Positions 1 to 7,053 of a stretch of 64,000 nucleotides of DNA are shown here, piece by piece. The first letter of the stretch is position 1; each line of letters opens with the position of its first letter. The DNA lies in the NCBI GenBank assembly GCA_963170155.1, contig CAUJGP010000033.1:1-64000 (forward strand), in the 5' to 3' direction. Source of the DNA: Bdellovibrionota bacterium. Its GTDB lineage: Bacteria; Bdellovibrionota; Bdellovibrionia; Bdellovibrionales; Bdellovibrionaceae. Both the position numbers and the translations under genes were made by a program. A model generated the notes under the pieces. That model was not told the DNA's origin. It worked only from the letters and a program-made list of their open reading frames with translations, and made no database searches.

Positions 1-64
1 CTGCGAGATCCACAGCCTGAGCCTTGAACTCATTCGTGAATGACCTTCTGCTTCTTCTTTCCAT
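1..64 (-). CDS. IS3-family transposase OrfA, N-terminal part (runs off the edge)
   Basis: Read on the minus strand from the ATG at 64, the frame gives MERRSRRSFTNEFKAQAVDL. This is the typical start of an IS3-family OrfA helix-turn-helix protein (basic run, then FT-EFK-AV-L). A GGAG ribosome-binding site about 8 nt upstream (near 73-78) decides this start over an ATG 5 nt further upstream in another frame. OrfA proteins bind the ends of the element and supply the N-terminal part of the frameshifted OrfAB transposase. Only about 21 codons are in the window, so nothing can be said of its integrity. Confidence 0.65.
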   Translation of the reverse strand, partial: MERRSRRSFTNEFKAQAVDLA

Positions 65-140
65 TTCATGTGCTCCTTCCCCAGTCTTCTGAGGGCTTAT
101 AGCACGCTAACTCTGTGTCCGGCAAACTGGGGGAAGCTCA
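1..140 (-). mobile_element. End of an IS3-family insertion sequence
   Basis: The segment 115-140, read on the minus strand, starts TGAGCTTCCCCCAGTTTGCC and then GGACAC. This matches the usual IS3-family terminal repeat pattern (TGA-CT-CCCC-AGTT-GGACA). It is followed inward by a ribosome-binding site and the start of an orfA. The element runs off the left edge, so its completeness and its target duplication cannot be judged. It is a different element from the IS3-type copy near 48.2-49.5 kb, because the terminal sequences differ. Confidence 0.7.
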
Positions 141-341
141 AAGGGACTGATTTCTTGGAGAGTGCGTGAGATTTCAAAAAAGACTAAAATTTATTACAAG
201 ATTGAAAAGCAAATTGAAGTGAGAGTTCTTGAGAAATGAGAAGTCACTAAAGTTTTTCAGGCTTACCAATTCATTATTGACTAGAACTCTATAGTCATTG
301 ATTCTATTGGTATGAGTAAAATAAAAACAAGGAGGTTTTTT

Positions 342-734
342 ATGAAACTCACTATTATTGTTTTGGCTTTCATGAGTAGTTTTGCTTTTGGTTCAATCAA
401 TGGCTATAACTTGAAAATGGATTTGTCAGTGAATGGAAAACATGTTTCATCACCACAATTGATTGTTATGGCTGGGGAAGCTGCTACCATTACTCAAAAA
501 ACAGAGATGGAGTGGTTTTCTATTGATGTTATTGCCACCGAGGGCTCCATTCAAAATCAGACAGGAATTTTAATGAAGTTTGTTATTGGTATAATTAGAA
601 AAAATGGAGAGCCAATGATCAGAGTTCAGCCACAGATACTAGCTAAAGAAAATGAGCTTGCCCAAGTTACAGTTAGTGGACAGGATGGCAATGAGGTTTC
701 TTTATCTATTATCGCTAACAGGAAAGCTCTTTAG
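342..734 (+). CDS. Small exported protein of unknown function
   Basis: The start at 342 is chosen because a strong GGAGG lies 6-7 nt upstream; an upstream in-frame ATG at 312 has no such signal. The 130-aa product begins MKLTIIVLAFMSSFAFG, a typical Sec signal peptide, so it should be periplasmic or secreted. The rest is predicted to be mostly beta strand (LKMDLSVNGKHVSSPQLIV, then ITQKTEMEWFSIDVIATEG) and has no cysteines or recognisable catalytic motif. I recognise no family. It stands alone between an IS end and a methyltransferase gene. A short hairpin overlaps its stop codon. Confidence 0.7.
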   Translation: MKLTIIVLAFMSSFAFGSINGYNLKMDLSVNGKHVSSPQLIVMAGEAATITQKTEMEWFSIDVIATEGSIQNQTGILMKFVIGIIRKNGEPMIRVQPQILAKENELAQVTVSGQDGNEVSLSIIANRKAL

Positions 735-747
735 CTTTTCTTTAAAT
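723..747 (+). terminator. Possible short terminator hairpin overlapping a stop codon
   Basis: AAAGCT (723-728) and AGCTTT (733-738) form a 6-bp stem with a CTTT loop. A T-rich stretch follows from 737 to about 751. The stem contains the TAG of the preceding gene. It is short, so the call is weak. Confidence 0.35.
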
Positions 748-797
748 TTTTTTGGACTCATTTCTCATATCATCTTTGAGTGATATTGGAGTGGAGC

Positions 798-1658
798 ATG
801 AAATCTAATAATCATCAGTCTGCAGTTCCAGAGCATACGGCGGTTCGAGTAGCTCTTTGGCGAGCATTGCATGTACAAATTGATTCAAAACCGCATGTTC
901 TTGTTGACGAAATTGGGATGAAGCTCATTGATGAGGATCATTGGCGTGATCGTCAAGACATGCATCCACAATTTTCTAAAAGTATGCGTGCTTCTATTGT
1001 AGCACGCGCCCGTTTTATTGAAGATTTGGTTGAAGAGCAAGTCAAGGAAGGGATCACACAATATGTGATTCTTGGGGCCGGTTTGGATACTTTTGCTCAA
1101 CGTCGCACGACAATGGCGTCTCAGCTTCATATCTTTGAGGTTGATCAGCCTGGTCCTCAGGCATGGAAACAGAAGCGGCTTGTTGAGCTTGGGTTTGCTC
1201 TTCCTCAATGGCTTCATTTTGTACCGGTTAATTTTGAAGTAGGAGAATCTTGGTGGGATCGGTTAATTGCTGCTGGTTTTGATCAGGCAAAGCCCGCTAT
1301 TTTTGTATCAACAGGGGTTTCAATGTATCTCTCGAAGGAGGCAAACTTAGTGACTCTTCGACAAATGGCAAGGTTAGCTAAGGATTCAACATTTGCTATG
1401 ACCTTCATGTTAACTCCGGATTTAATGGCTCCAGAGGAGCGATCAAGTATGGAGTTTGTAATGAAAAAAGCAGAGGAAGCTGGAACCCCCTTTAAGAGTT
1501 TATTTACACCCCCAGAAATACTGATGTTGGCGGAAAATGCGGGATTTACCAAAGCACAATACATCTCATTTGAGGATCTCGCTTTGCAGTATTTTTCAGA
1601 TCGATCTGATGGTTTGCGCCCTCCTAGTGCCGAAGGATTTTTAGTCGTAACGACATAG
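798..1658 (+). CDS. SAM-dependent methyltransferase, LCMT/Ppm1-type family
   Basis: The 286-aa product resembles the bacterial leucine-carboxyl-methyltransferase-like family (TIGR00027 type), class I SAM-dependent enzymes that O-methylate small molecules or unknown acceptors. The SAM-binding motif I reads VILGAGLDTFAQR (about residues 90-102). A following acidic residue, in FEVDQPG (113-119), is placed to bind the ribose. The conserved NR-R-type N-terminal segment (SIVARARFIEDLV) is also present. The ATG at 798 is preceded by GGAG at 6 nt spacing, so I prefer it to the GTG at 780. The substrate is unknown. The gene is monocistronic, with no partner enzyme next to it. It sits just upstream of the RiPP-like cluster but is separated from it by 264 bp, and I do not assign it to that cluster. 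Confidence 0.8.
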   Translation: MKSNNHQSAVPEHTAVRVALWRALHVQIDSKPHVLVDEIGMKLIDEDHWRDRQDMHPQFSKSMRASIVARARFIEDLVEEQVKEGITQYVILGAGLDTFAQRRTTMASQLHIFEVDQPGPQAWKQKRLVELGFALPQWLHFVPVNFEVGESWWDRLIAAGFDQAKPAIFVSTGVSMYLSKEANLVTLRQMARLAKDSTFAMTFMLTPDLMAPEERSSMEFVMKKAEEAGTPFKSLFTPPEILMLAENAGFTKAQYISFEDLALQYFSDRSDGLRPPSAEGFLVVTT

Positions 1659-1740
1659 TTTTCATTGGGTGCTAGGTTGTGCCTCAATACTTCAATTTTT
1701 AAATCTTATTGGGTACAAGCTCATGAAATTGGGTTTTTAT

Positions 1741-1761
1741 GCTTTAAATTGAATTTAAAGC
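1741..1761. promoter_or_regulatory. Perfect inverted repeat upstream of the RiPP-like cluster
   Basis: GCTTTAAATT (1741-1750), G, AATTTAAAGC (1752-1761) is a perfect 10-bp inverted repeat with a 1-nt centre. There is no T-run, so an operator is more likely than a terminator. It lies about 160 bp upstream of the small peptide gene. Its role is inferred from position only. Confidence 0.4.
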
Positions 1762-1922
1762 GATACTAGGTCGTCTTAAAAATTGGATTTCATTATTAAC
1801 TTTCGGACAAATCGTATTTTTATTTCATTTTAATGGCACTTCTATTTGGCATCGATGCTGCAATAAGAACCTCCATAGTAAGGGCAATGCAAGCCCTGCA
1901 ATTAAATAGAAAGGAGAATACA

Positions 1923-2030
1923 ATGGAAACAACAGAGCAAAAAAATGAAACTACGCTTATTGTGCCTCGATGCCTTAGCGCACTTCCTGAAAATATTGAA
2001 GAAATTCTTAAGCAGTTCGAAGAACAGTAA
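1923..2030 (+). CDS. Candidate RiPP precursor peptide, 35 aa
   Basis: The frame encodes a 35-aa peptide, starting METTEQKNETTLIVPRC and ending in an amphipathic acidic helix (LPENIEEILKQFEEQ). The ATG at 1923 has an AAGGAG at ideal spacing (about 7 nt). The open frame continues upstream to 1833, but no start there has a ribosome-binding site. The gene is followed by a strong hairpin and then by a TP-methylase, an ABC exporter and a radical-SAM gene, the usual company of a modified-peptide precursor. The hydrophobic segment TLIVPRCLSALP could be the modified core and the C-terminal helix the enzyme-recognition part, or the reverse. The peptide is much shorter than known split-borosin precursors with a helical binding domain. 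The precursor role is inference from context. Confidence 0.6.
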   Translation: METTEQKNETTLIVPRCLSALPENIEEILKQFEEQ

Positions 2031-2086
2031 ATATAAAAAATAATACAAAGCTGTTATTATTTTACTACAGTTTATTACAATAAATT

Positions 2087-2120
2087 AAAAGAGCTTCTTT
2101 CTTGGAAGAAGCTCTTTTCT
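2087..2120 (+). terminator. Strong terminator/attenuator hairpin between peptide gene and methyltransferase
   Basis: AAAAGAGCTTCTT (2087-2099) and AAGAAGCTCTTTT (2106-2118) form a perfect 13-bp stem with a 6-nt loop, ending in TTTTCT. It lies 57 bp after the peptide stop and 20 bp before the methyltransferase ATG. Partial termination here would make many more peptide transcripts than enzyme transcripts, a common arrangement in RiPP operons. Confidence 0.75.
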
Positions 2121-2139
2121 AGTCTTAATTAGGGATCCT

Positions 2140-2913
2140 ATGAAAACACTTTATATCATTGGCCGAGGAATTGACCCTTCTGCTCATTTAACAATTGAAG
2201 GAATCCAGGCTTTGCAAAAGTCTGAAGTCGTTTATGGAATAGAGCCAGAAAAGCAAACTTGGATCGAGTTAGCAGCAAAATATGATATCCCTGAAGTTAC
2301 GGATATTACACAATTGTACCGATGTGGATCTGAAGATCAAAAAAATTATTCCAATTTTATTGATTTCATAAAAGAAAAATTTCATACCAAGAGCAATATT
2401 GCATTACTTATCGCTGGACATCCAAGATTGGGAGTAACTTTTGCTCAGACTATCAATAAAAAGATAGGTAATGATATAAAGATCAAATTTATAGCGAATG
2501 TCTCAAGTTTTGATATTATGATTAATGATCTATCTCTCGACCCTTTAGAGCAAGGAAGTTGTTTAGTTGATGCAAATAGGCTCTTATTATTTAATTATCA
2601 TCTAGAGACTTCAATTAATTATTTTGTTTATCATATATGCTCAGTTGGAACAAAGAGGCTCAATTTCGATGATTCGCTGAAAGATAATCAGCTGAGTCTC
2701 TTGAGGGATTATTTCCTCAAATTTTATTCACACAATAAAATCGTTTATTTTTGTAAAGCTGCCAATGGGCCGAACGAACAAGGTTGCTATACGCCAGTCG
2801 TTCTTTCGGAACTCATAGACAAAGCGAGTATAATAAACTTTGGAACCTCTCTTTATATTCCTGCAGAAAATCCAAAATCTTTTAACCGAGATTTTTTTAA
2901 TCTTCTCAATTAA
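2140..2913 (+). CDS. TP-methylase-fold SAM methyltransferase, borosin-like (candidate peptide N-methyltransferase)
   Basis: The 257-aa protein has the tetrapyrrole-methylase fold. The N-terminal loop is YIIGRGIDPSAHLTIEG (residues 5-21), and a second SAM-site loop is IAGHPRLGV. Further matches are VSSFDIMINDLSLDP and LVDANRLLLFNYHL, and near the C-terminus GTSLYIPAENPK. Recalled against fungal borosin enzymes (OphMA type), these line up block by block, including GHP, VS-D, DLxxDP and xYIP. Borosin enzymes alpha-N-methylate the peptide backbone. The catalytic Tyr/Arg region of OphMA (about Y63, Y66, R72, Y76) aligns with ITQLYRCGSEDQKNY. Two tyrosines are kept, but the arginine and the first tyrosine are not. 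It may therefore be a diverged subfamily or catalyse another methylation. There is no fused core peptide, so a split arrangement with the 35-aa peptide is proposed. It is the first enzyme of the cluster. Confidence 0.72.
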   Translation: MKTLYIIGRGIDPSAHLTIEGIQALQKSEVVYGIEPEKQTWIELAAKYDIPEVTDITQLYRCGSEDQKNYSNFIDFIKEKFHTKSNIALLIAGHPRLGVTFAQTINKKIGNDIKIKFIANVSSFDIMINDLSLDPLEQGSCLVDANRLLLFNYHLETSINYFVYHICSVGTKRLNFDDSLKDNQLSLLRDYFLKFYSHNKIVYFCKAANGPNEQGCYTPVVLSELIDKASIINFGTSLYIPAENPKSFNRDFFNLLN

Positions 2914-2926
2914 TAATTCTAGGAGA

Positions 2927-4303
2927 ATGAAAGTGAAATTAAGTCAAATTATCAGAAAAGATCAGTGGTTTCTATTGGCACTATTAGCTGTTTTAATTCA
3001 GCAAATAATCGTTGCATTGGGAACTTATTTGATGGGCACTATCACTGCGGATGTTAGCCATGGTGAATTTTCTCTTTTTAAAATAATTGCTTTGATCCTT
3101 TCCTTTCTTCTATCGGGGAGTTTAATTCACTATTTTGTTTCCAATTTTACACTGCGATCTCAAAAATCAACACTAAAAAAATATTTAATGAGTTATTTTA
3201 ATAATAATTATAACAATCCTGCGATTTGGCGAAACACTAAAATTAAGTCACTCCGACATGATATTATGAGTCGGGAAGGACAAGATGCTCTGACGAACAC
3301 AATACATTTTTTTGTTGATGCTGCAGCAACGACACTTAATATTCTCTTTAATACGATATCAATTATATTAGTAATTAATTTTTCGATGGGGTTTGTTCTT
3401 TTAGCAGCTGGTTTAGCGGGCATAGCTATTATTCATGTTTTTGATAAAAAAATCAAAATGGCATCATCCATAGAAATGGCGGAACAAAATAATTTAAATG
3501 GGTTTATCTCAACAAGCTGGGATAACGTGGTTCTAGGTAATCAGATTTTTTTTCAAAAATGGGTTTCAAGATGGAATAGGATTTTCAAGACGGCAGAGCA
3601 CGCTGCAATAAAACGATCTCAATCCAATGATTTTATAATCTCCATGGCTTCATTTGTCACAACAGGAATGGTTGTTGGTTTTATATTTTTTCAAATTTTA
3701 AATAATAAAACTAACATTGCTTTAGTCACGACCCTCCTGGTGATGCTTCCACGCTGTATGCAAATTGTGATGCATCTTCAAATAATACAAACGTATTGGA
3801 CTCAGTGGAAGCAATTACAACAAAAACTTGCACAAACAGAAAAAACGATTTTACCGCTTCACTCAGGAGAAAAACCTATCATCGATCATTTCATTGATCT
3901 CGAAAAAATCAAAATTAGAAGCAATACAGAGGTCATTGAAAAGAACAATCTGATCGAATGGATTGAAAATAATCGATCAGGCCGAATCACTATTACTGGA
4001 GAAAACGGTGCTGGTAAATCCAGTCTTTTAATCAAGATAAAAGAAATTTTTGGTGAAAAATCCATTTATATTCCTTCGCATCATCACCTCGAAATTAATG
4101 ATGGAGAAAGTTCCAAAATTCTTTCAACAGGAGAAACCCTTATGAGGACCCTCTCTGTCATTAAAGATTGTTCATCGAGCACCATGTATTTATTAGATGA
4201 ATGGGATGCCAACCTTTCAAGAGAAAATCGTGAAAATATTGATCAGTTTTTAAATCAAGTGTCTAATCAAAAATTAGTCGTTGAAGTGAGACATCATGGA
4301 TAA
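2927..4303 (+). CDS. ABC transporter, fused membrane and compact ATPase domains
   Basis: The protein of about 458 aa has five to six hydrophobic segments in its first 310 residues, the first being WFLLALLAVLIQQIIVALG. A short nucleotide-binding domain follows. It has Walker A GENGAGKSS, a signature-like LSTGETLMRTL in place of LSGGQ, and Walker B MYLLDEWDANL. It ends with a possible switch histidine in VEVRHHG. The ATPase part is only about 120 residues, much shorter than the usual 200-240. The gene starts 13 bp after the methyltransferase stop. AGGAG at 2921-2925 is only 1-2 nt from the ATG at 2927 but 7 nt from a GTG at 2933, which may be the real start. In this context it most likely exports the modified peptide. 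It overlaps the next gene by 8 nt. Confidence 0.8.
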   Translation: MKVKLSQIIRKDQWFLLALLAVLIQQIIVALGTYLMGTITADVSHGEFSLFKIIALILSFLLSGSLIHYFVSNFTLRSQKSTLKKYLMSYFNNNYNNPAIWRNTKIKSLRHDIMSREGQDALTNTIHFFVDAAATTLNILFNTISIILVINFSMGFVLLAAGLAGIAIIHVFDKKIKMASSIEMAEQNNLNGFISTSWDNVVLGNQIFFQKWVSRWNRIFKTAEHAAIKRSQSNDFIISMASFVTTGMVVGFIFFQILNNKTNIALVTTLLVMLPRCMQIVMHLQIIQTYWTQWKQLQQKLAQTEKTILPLHSGEKPIIDHFIDLEKIKIRSNTEVIEKNNLIEWIENNRSGRITITGENGAGKSSLLIKIKEIFGEKSIYIPSHHHLEINDGESSKILSTGETLMRTLSVIKDCSSSTMYLLDEWDANLSRENRENIDQFLNQVSNQKLVVEVRHHG

Positions 4304-4889
4304 TCTTGCAAAAACGATTATGGTTACAACCAAATGCTCTGCGGGTTGCGTTCACTGCCCATTTTCAAGTTCCGAAATGAAAAATTTATCTTTAAGTGTT
4401 GAACGTATTATATTCTTAATGGAATCATCTCAAGAGGAATTGGTGATTCTCTCTGGGGGGGAGTTTTTCGAATATGGTCAGTTGACTCACTTATTTGAAA
4501 AACTTAAAATGAAATCTATCAAAAAATTCAGAATTGCTACTGGCAACTATATCCCTCTCAACAGTTATATTCAGGAGTTACGCAATTTGCAAAACTTGGA
4601 TGGCATTTCAATTGGAACAGATACGTTTAGAGACAATCCAGATCAATGGATCAATAATTTAAGGCTATTGCAAACAAAACATATTCCCTACTCTTTGACG
4701 TTTACTTTAATAAAAAAATACCCTTTTTTTCTAGACTTCTTTTTAGCTGTATTAGCTCATTACACCCTAAAGCCACAATTTATTTATCTAAGAGTTGACG
4801 AGGACTCTCTAATAGCTAAAAAGGATGAAATTCAAAAATTAAAAACTTATTTTAATGCCACACCCTTTATAGAAGATATTATCCATTAA
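4296..4889 (+). CDS. Minimal radical-SAM enzyme
   Basis: The 197-aa protein carries the radical-SAM cluster motif C-x3-C-x2-C near its start (C14, C18, C21 in TTKCSAGCVHCPF), followed by a GGE-type SAM-binding motif in LVILSGGEFFEYG. These ligate a [4Fe-4S] cluster that cleaves SAM to a 5'-deoxyadenosyl radical. There is no SPASM or other C-terminal cysteine-rich domain, and no RiPP recognition element is obvious. The length is short for the family. Its ATG lies inside the end of the ABC gene (ATGGATAA overlap), so the two are translationally coupled. The likely job is a second modification of the peptide, such as epimerisation, cross-linking or methylation; the reaction cannot be read from the sequence. 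Confidence 0.78.
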   Translation: MDNLAKTIMVTTKCSAGCVHCPFSSSEMKNLSLSVERIIFLMESSQEELVILSGGEFFEYGQLTHLFEKLKMKSIKKFRIATGNYIPLNSYIQELRNLQNLDGISIGTDTFRDNPDQWINNLRLLQTKHIPYSLTFTLIKKYPFFLDFFLAVLAHYTLKPQFIYLRVDEDSLIAKKDEIQKLKTYFNATPFIEDIIH

Positions 4890-4925
4890 AATGATATATT
4901 CCAGACAGGGTTAGGGAGCACTTTG

Positions 4926-4958
4926 TAATTCAAAATAAAATTAATTTATTTTGAATTA
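4926..4958 (+). terminator. AT-rich terminator hairpin after the RiPP-like cluster
   Basis: TAATTCAAAATAAA (4926-4939) and TTTATTTTGAATTA (4945-4958) are perfect 14-bp arms around ATTAA. It closes the cluster 37 bp after the radical-SAM stop. The stem is AT-only apart from one G-C pair, and no long T-run follows, so it may also be an RNA-stabilising element. Confidence 0.5.
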
Positions 4959-5011
4959 TTGGGGAAATCTATTGGCTTCTAATGAGGTCACTTTGATCTA
5001 AAGTTTACTTT

Positions 5012-5392
5012 TTAGGTTAAGAGTGACGTGACTAAGAACCTTCCTATAATAATAGCTCCCACACCTATAGTAAGATTTCCTATAATGTTTAGTAGTGCAA
5101 GGGTGGGTTGAGAGCGGAGTAGCTCAGCCGTTTCGAAGCCGAATGCAGAAAAAGTTGTAAATCCTCCAATGAAACCTGTCGATAAAAAGAGGGTCAATTG
5201 AGGATGGAGTCCGGTGATGCTAATTTCAGCTATGGTCGTTAGTATGCCGATCGCAAAACATCCAATACTATTGACTATAAGTGTAGAAATTGGAAAAGAT
5301 GGAGCTAAGTGAGTATTAACTAATAAATAAATAAGGTAACGACTGATTGACCCAGCAAAGCCGCCAAAACCAACAAGGATTATATTAAACAT
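5012..5392 (-). CDS. crcB: Fluoride ion channel CrcB/Fluc
   Basis: The 126-aa membrane protein has four hydrophobic helices. It contains the family motifs NSIGCFAIGIL and GGFTTFSAFGFE, the second holding the phenylalanines and Thr/Ser that line the fluoride path. Length and motifs fit a Fluc monomer, which works as a dual-topology dimer that lets fluoride leave the cytoplasm. The start at 5392 is preceded by GGGAG at 5-nt spacing; a start four codons upstream is less likely. The mRNA leader carries a fluoride riboswitch, which independently confirms the assignment. The gene is transcribed away from mscS. Confidence 0.95.
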   Translation of the reverse strand: MFNIILVGFGGFAGSISRYLIYLLVNTHLAPSFPISTLIVNSIGCFAIGILTTIAEISITGLHPQLTLFLSTGFIGGFTTFSAFGFETAELLRSQPTLALLNIIGNLTIGVGAIIIGRFLVTSLLT

Positions 5393-5397
5393 AAAAA

Positions 5398-5475
5398 CTC
5401 CCACTGAAGAGAAAAGGATTGTTCAGTAGGAGTCATCAGCTCATTGGCGGTTATAGGGCAGACTCCATTGCCTTG
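5398..5475 (-). promoter_or_regulatory. Fluoride riboswitch (crcB motif) with RBS-sequestering platform
   Basis: Read on the minus strand, the leader contains GGCAATGGAGTCTGCC (about 5474-5459), then AACCGCC, then GAGCTGATGACTCCTAC (about 5442-5426). This is the crcB-motif consensus (GG-ATGG-GT-CC, AACCG, GCTGATG-CTCCTAC). Downstream, CTCCTACTGAA (5432-5422) can pair with TTCAGTGGGAG (5408-5398) through 10 Watson-Crick pairs and one G-U pair. The second strand holds the crcB ribosome-binding site. Fluoride binding should hold CTCCTAC in the aptamer and free the site, giving a translational ON switch. The aptamer is certain by pattern; the platform is inference. Confidence 0.92.
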
Positions 5476-5664
5476 AAATAGCGTAAACGAGATCATTTTT
5501 TATGTAAAGATAAATACTGGGAGTACCGCCCAAAATAAGTAATGAAAGTCACCGTTAGTAGTGTGATTATAAAGTCCCAAAAAAGCTTGAGTTTATTTTA
5601 TCTTTATTAATTGAAAAATGCTGTTTGTGAAAATCCTTGAAATATTTATTGTTTATGATATTTG

Positions 5665-6774
5665 ATGGTAATGCTTGAATATATTGAACAAATTCGTGAG
5701 CTTTACTCTGAAGATCCTACTTGGAGATGGTTTGAGTTGATTGCGTTTGCTGGACTCATAACCTTCTTAATTAAGATTATTTTAAAAATTATTGTTTCTC
5801 GTGTGAGAAAAATAGCCCTCAAATCTTTTTCTGCGGATCAAGGATTTGTCATAGGTCTCATTAATGGCCTAAAAAGCGGTGTTATTTTTATTTGGATTTT
5901 TTATGTTTCTTCAGCTGATTTAGCGATCACAAGTCCAGTTAAAAAAGGATTTCAGACAATTGTTGTTTTAGCTTCACTTTACCAATTCTCTATTTGGGGA
6001 TTTCAGTTTATTGAGATTTGGCGTCAACGGGTTTTGAAGAGACGGATTGAGCAAGATCCATCTTCTTCCGCCGCACTAGGTTTACTCCACACAGCAATAA
6101 AGGTTGCATTTGTAACAGTCCTTTTACTTATAGGTTTAAGTAACCTAGGAGTGAATATTAGCGCTCTTATGGCCGGTTTGGGTGTGGGGGGGATAGCTGT
6201 TGCTTTGGCGGCTCAGAATGTTTTGGGAGACCTTTTAGCTTCATTGTCTATTGTTTTAGATAAGCCTTTTGTTGTTGGAGATTTTATAATCACTGGAAAT
6301 GAAAAGGGAACTGTGGAACATATAGGGATAAAATCGACTCGTTTAAGAAGCCTTTCTGGTGAAGAACTTATATTACCAAATAAAGACCTTCTTGAGAGTC
6401 GTGTCCAAAACTTTAAAAGAATGTGGCAACGAAGGGTGGTACAAAAATTTGGAGTCATTTATTCCACTCCAGTGGAAAAACTTGAACAAATCCCTCGTTG
6501 GATTGGAGAGATTGTTTCTAAAGAGCCTAAGTTGCGATTTGAACGATGCCACTTCATGGGTTACGGTACGTCTTCTCTGGATTTTGAATTAGTATTTTTC
6601 GTTTCCGCTCCTGAATATAATATTTGTCTTGATGTGCAACAAAACGTGCTTTTGGACATTTATAAAAAATTTTCTGAAGAGAAAGTCGAATTTGCTCTTC
6701 CAACTCAAACTCTTTACATTGAAAAGTTATCTAGGCGACTTACGAATAATCGTGAGTCGATAGTACCAAATTAA
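5665..6774 (+). CDS. Mechanosensitive channel of the MscS family
   Basis: The product of about 369 aa has several membrane helices in its first 190 residues. The last is the pore-lining MscS helix, rich in Gly/Ala (GLGVGGIAVALAAQNVLGD), followed by the beta domain (DKPFVVGDFI, then LPNKDLL). It opens on membrane tension to release solutes during osmotic downshock. Length and layout fit the small-to-medium MscS group. There are three in-frame starts (TTG 5662, ATG 5665, ATG 5671), and no good ribosome-binding site decides between them. It is a single gene, divergent from crcB. Confidence 0.92.
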   Translation: MVMLEYIEQIRELYSEDPTWRWFELIAFAGLITFLIKIILKIIVSRVRKIALKSFSADQGFVIGLINGLKSGVIFIWIFYVSSADLAITSPVKKGFQTIVVLASLYQFSIWGFQFIEIWRQRVLKRRIEQDPSSSAALGLLHTAIKVAFVTVLLLIGLSNLGVNISALMAGLGVGGIAVALAAQNVLGDLLASLSIVLDKPFVVGDFIITGNEKGTVEHIGIKSTRLRSLSGEELILPNKDLLESRVQNFKRMWQRRVVQKFGVIYSTPVEKLEQIPRWIGEIVSKEPKLRFERCHFMGYGTSSLDFELVFFVSAPEYNICLDVQQNVLLDIYKKFSEEKVEFALPTQTLYIEKLSRRLTNNRESIVPN

Positions 6775-7053
6775 CAATAGAGTTCACTGATCCATTACAT
6801 CCTGCGTAGGAGAGTGAGTCCTTTTCTTCAGTCAGATTGATTCATGATTCTCTTGGGTTCAAATGTTAAAATTTGTATATTAATTTAATAATCTGACAAT
6901 TTTTCTTGCATTAATTTTATTTCAATAGGATGTCATACCCACCAAGATAATGGTGTTGATGCAGGAGCTATCATGCGGCAACAGTTCTTAAGAATTGAGA
7001 TCTAAAAAATATAAAATGTACGATGAATCTTTATTATCATGAGGAGGCCTTAG

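Noticed and set aside
1833-1922. Upstream extension of the 35-aa peptide frame to 65 aa
   Set aside because: No ribosome-binding site before 1833, while the ATG at 1923 has an ideal one.
2140-2913. Assignment of the TP-methylase to cobalamin biosynthesis or RsmI
   Set aside because: No cobalamin genes are nearby, a genuine rsmI is at 53941, and the motifs fit borosin enzymes better.
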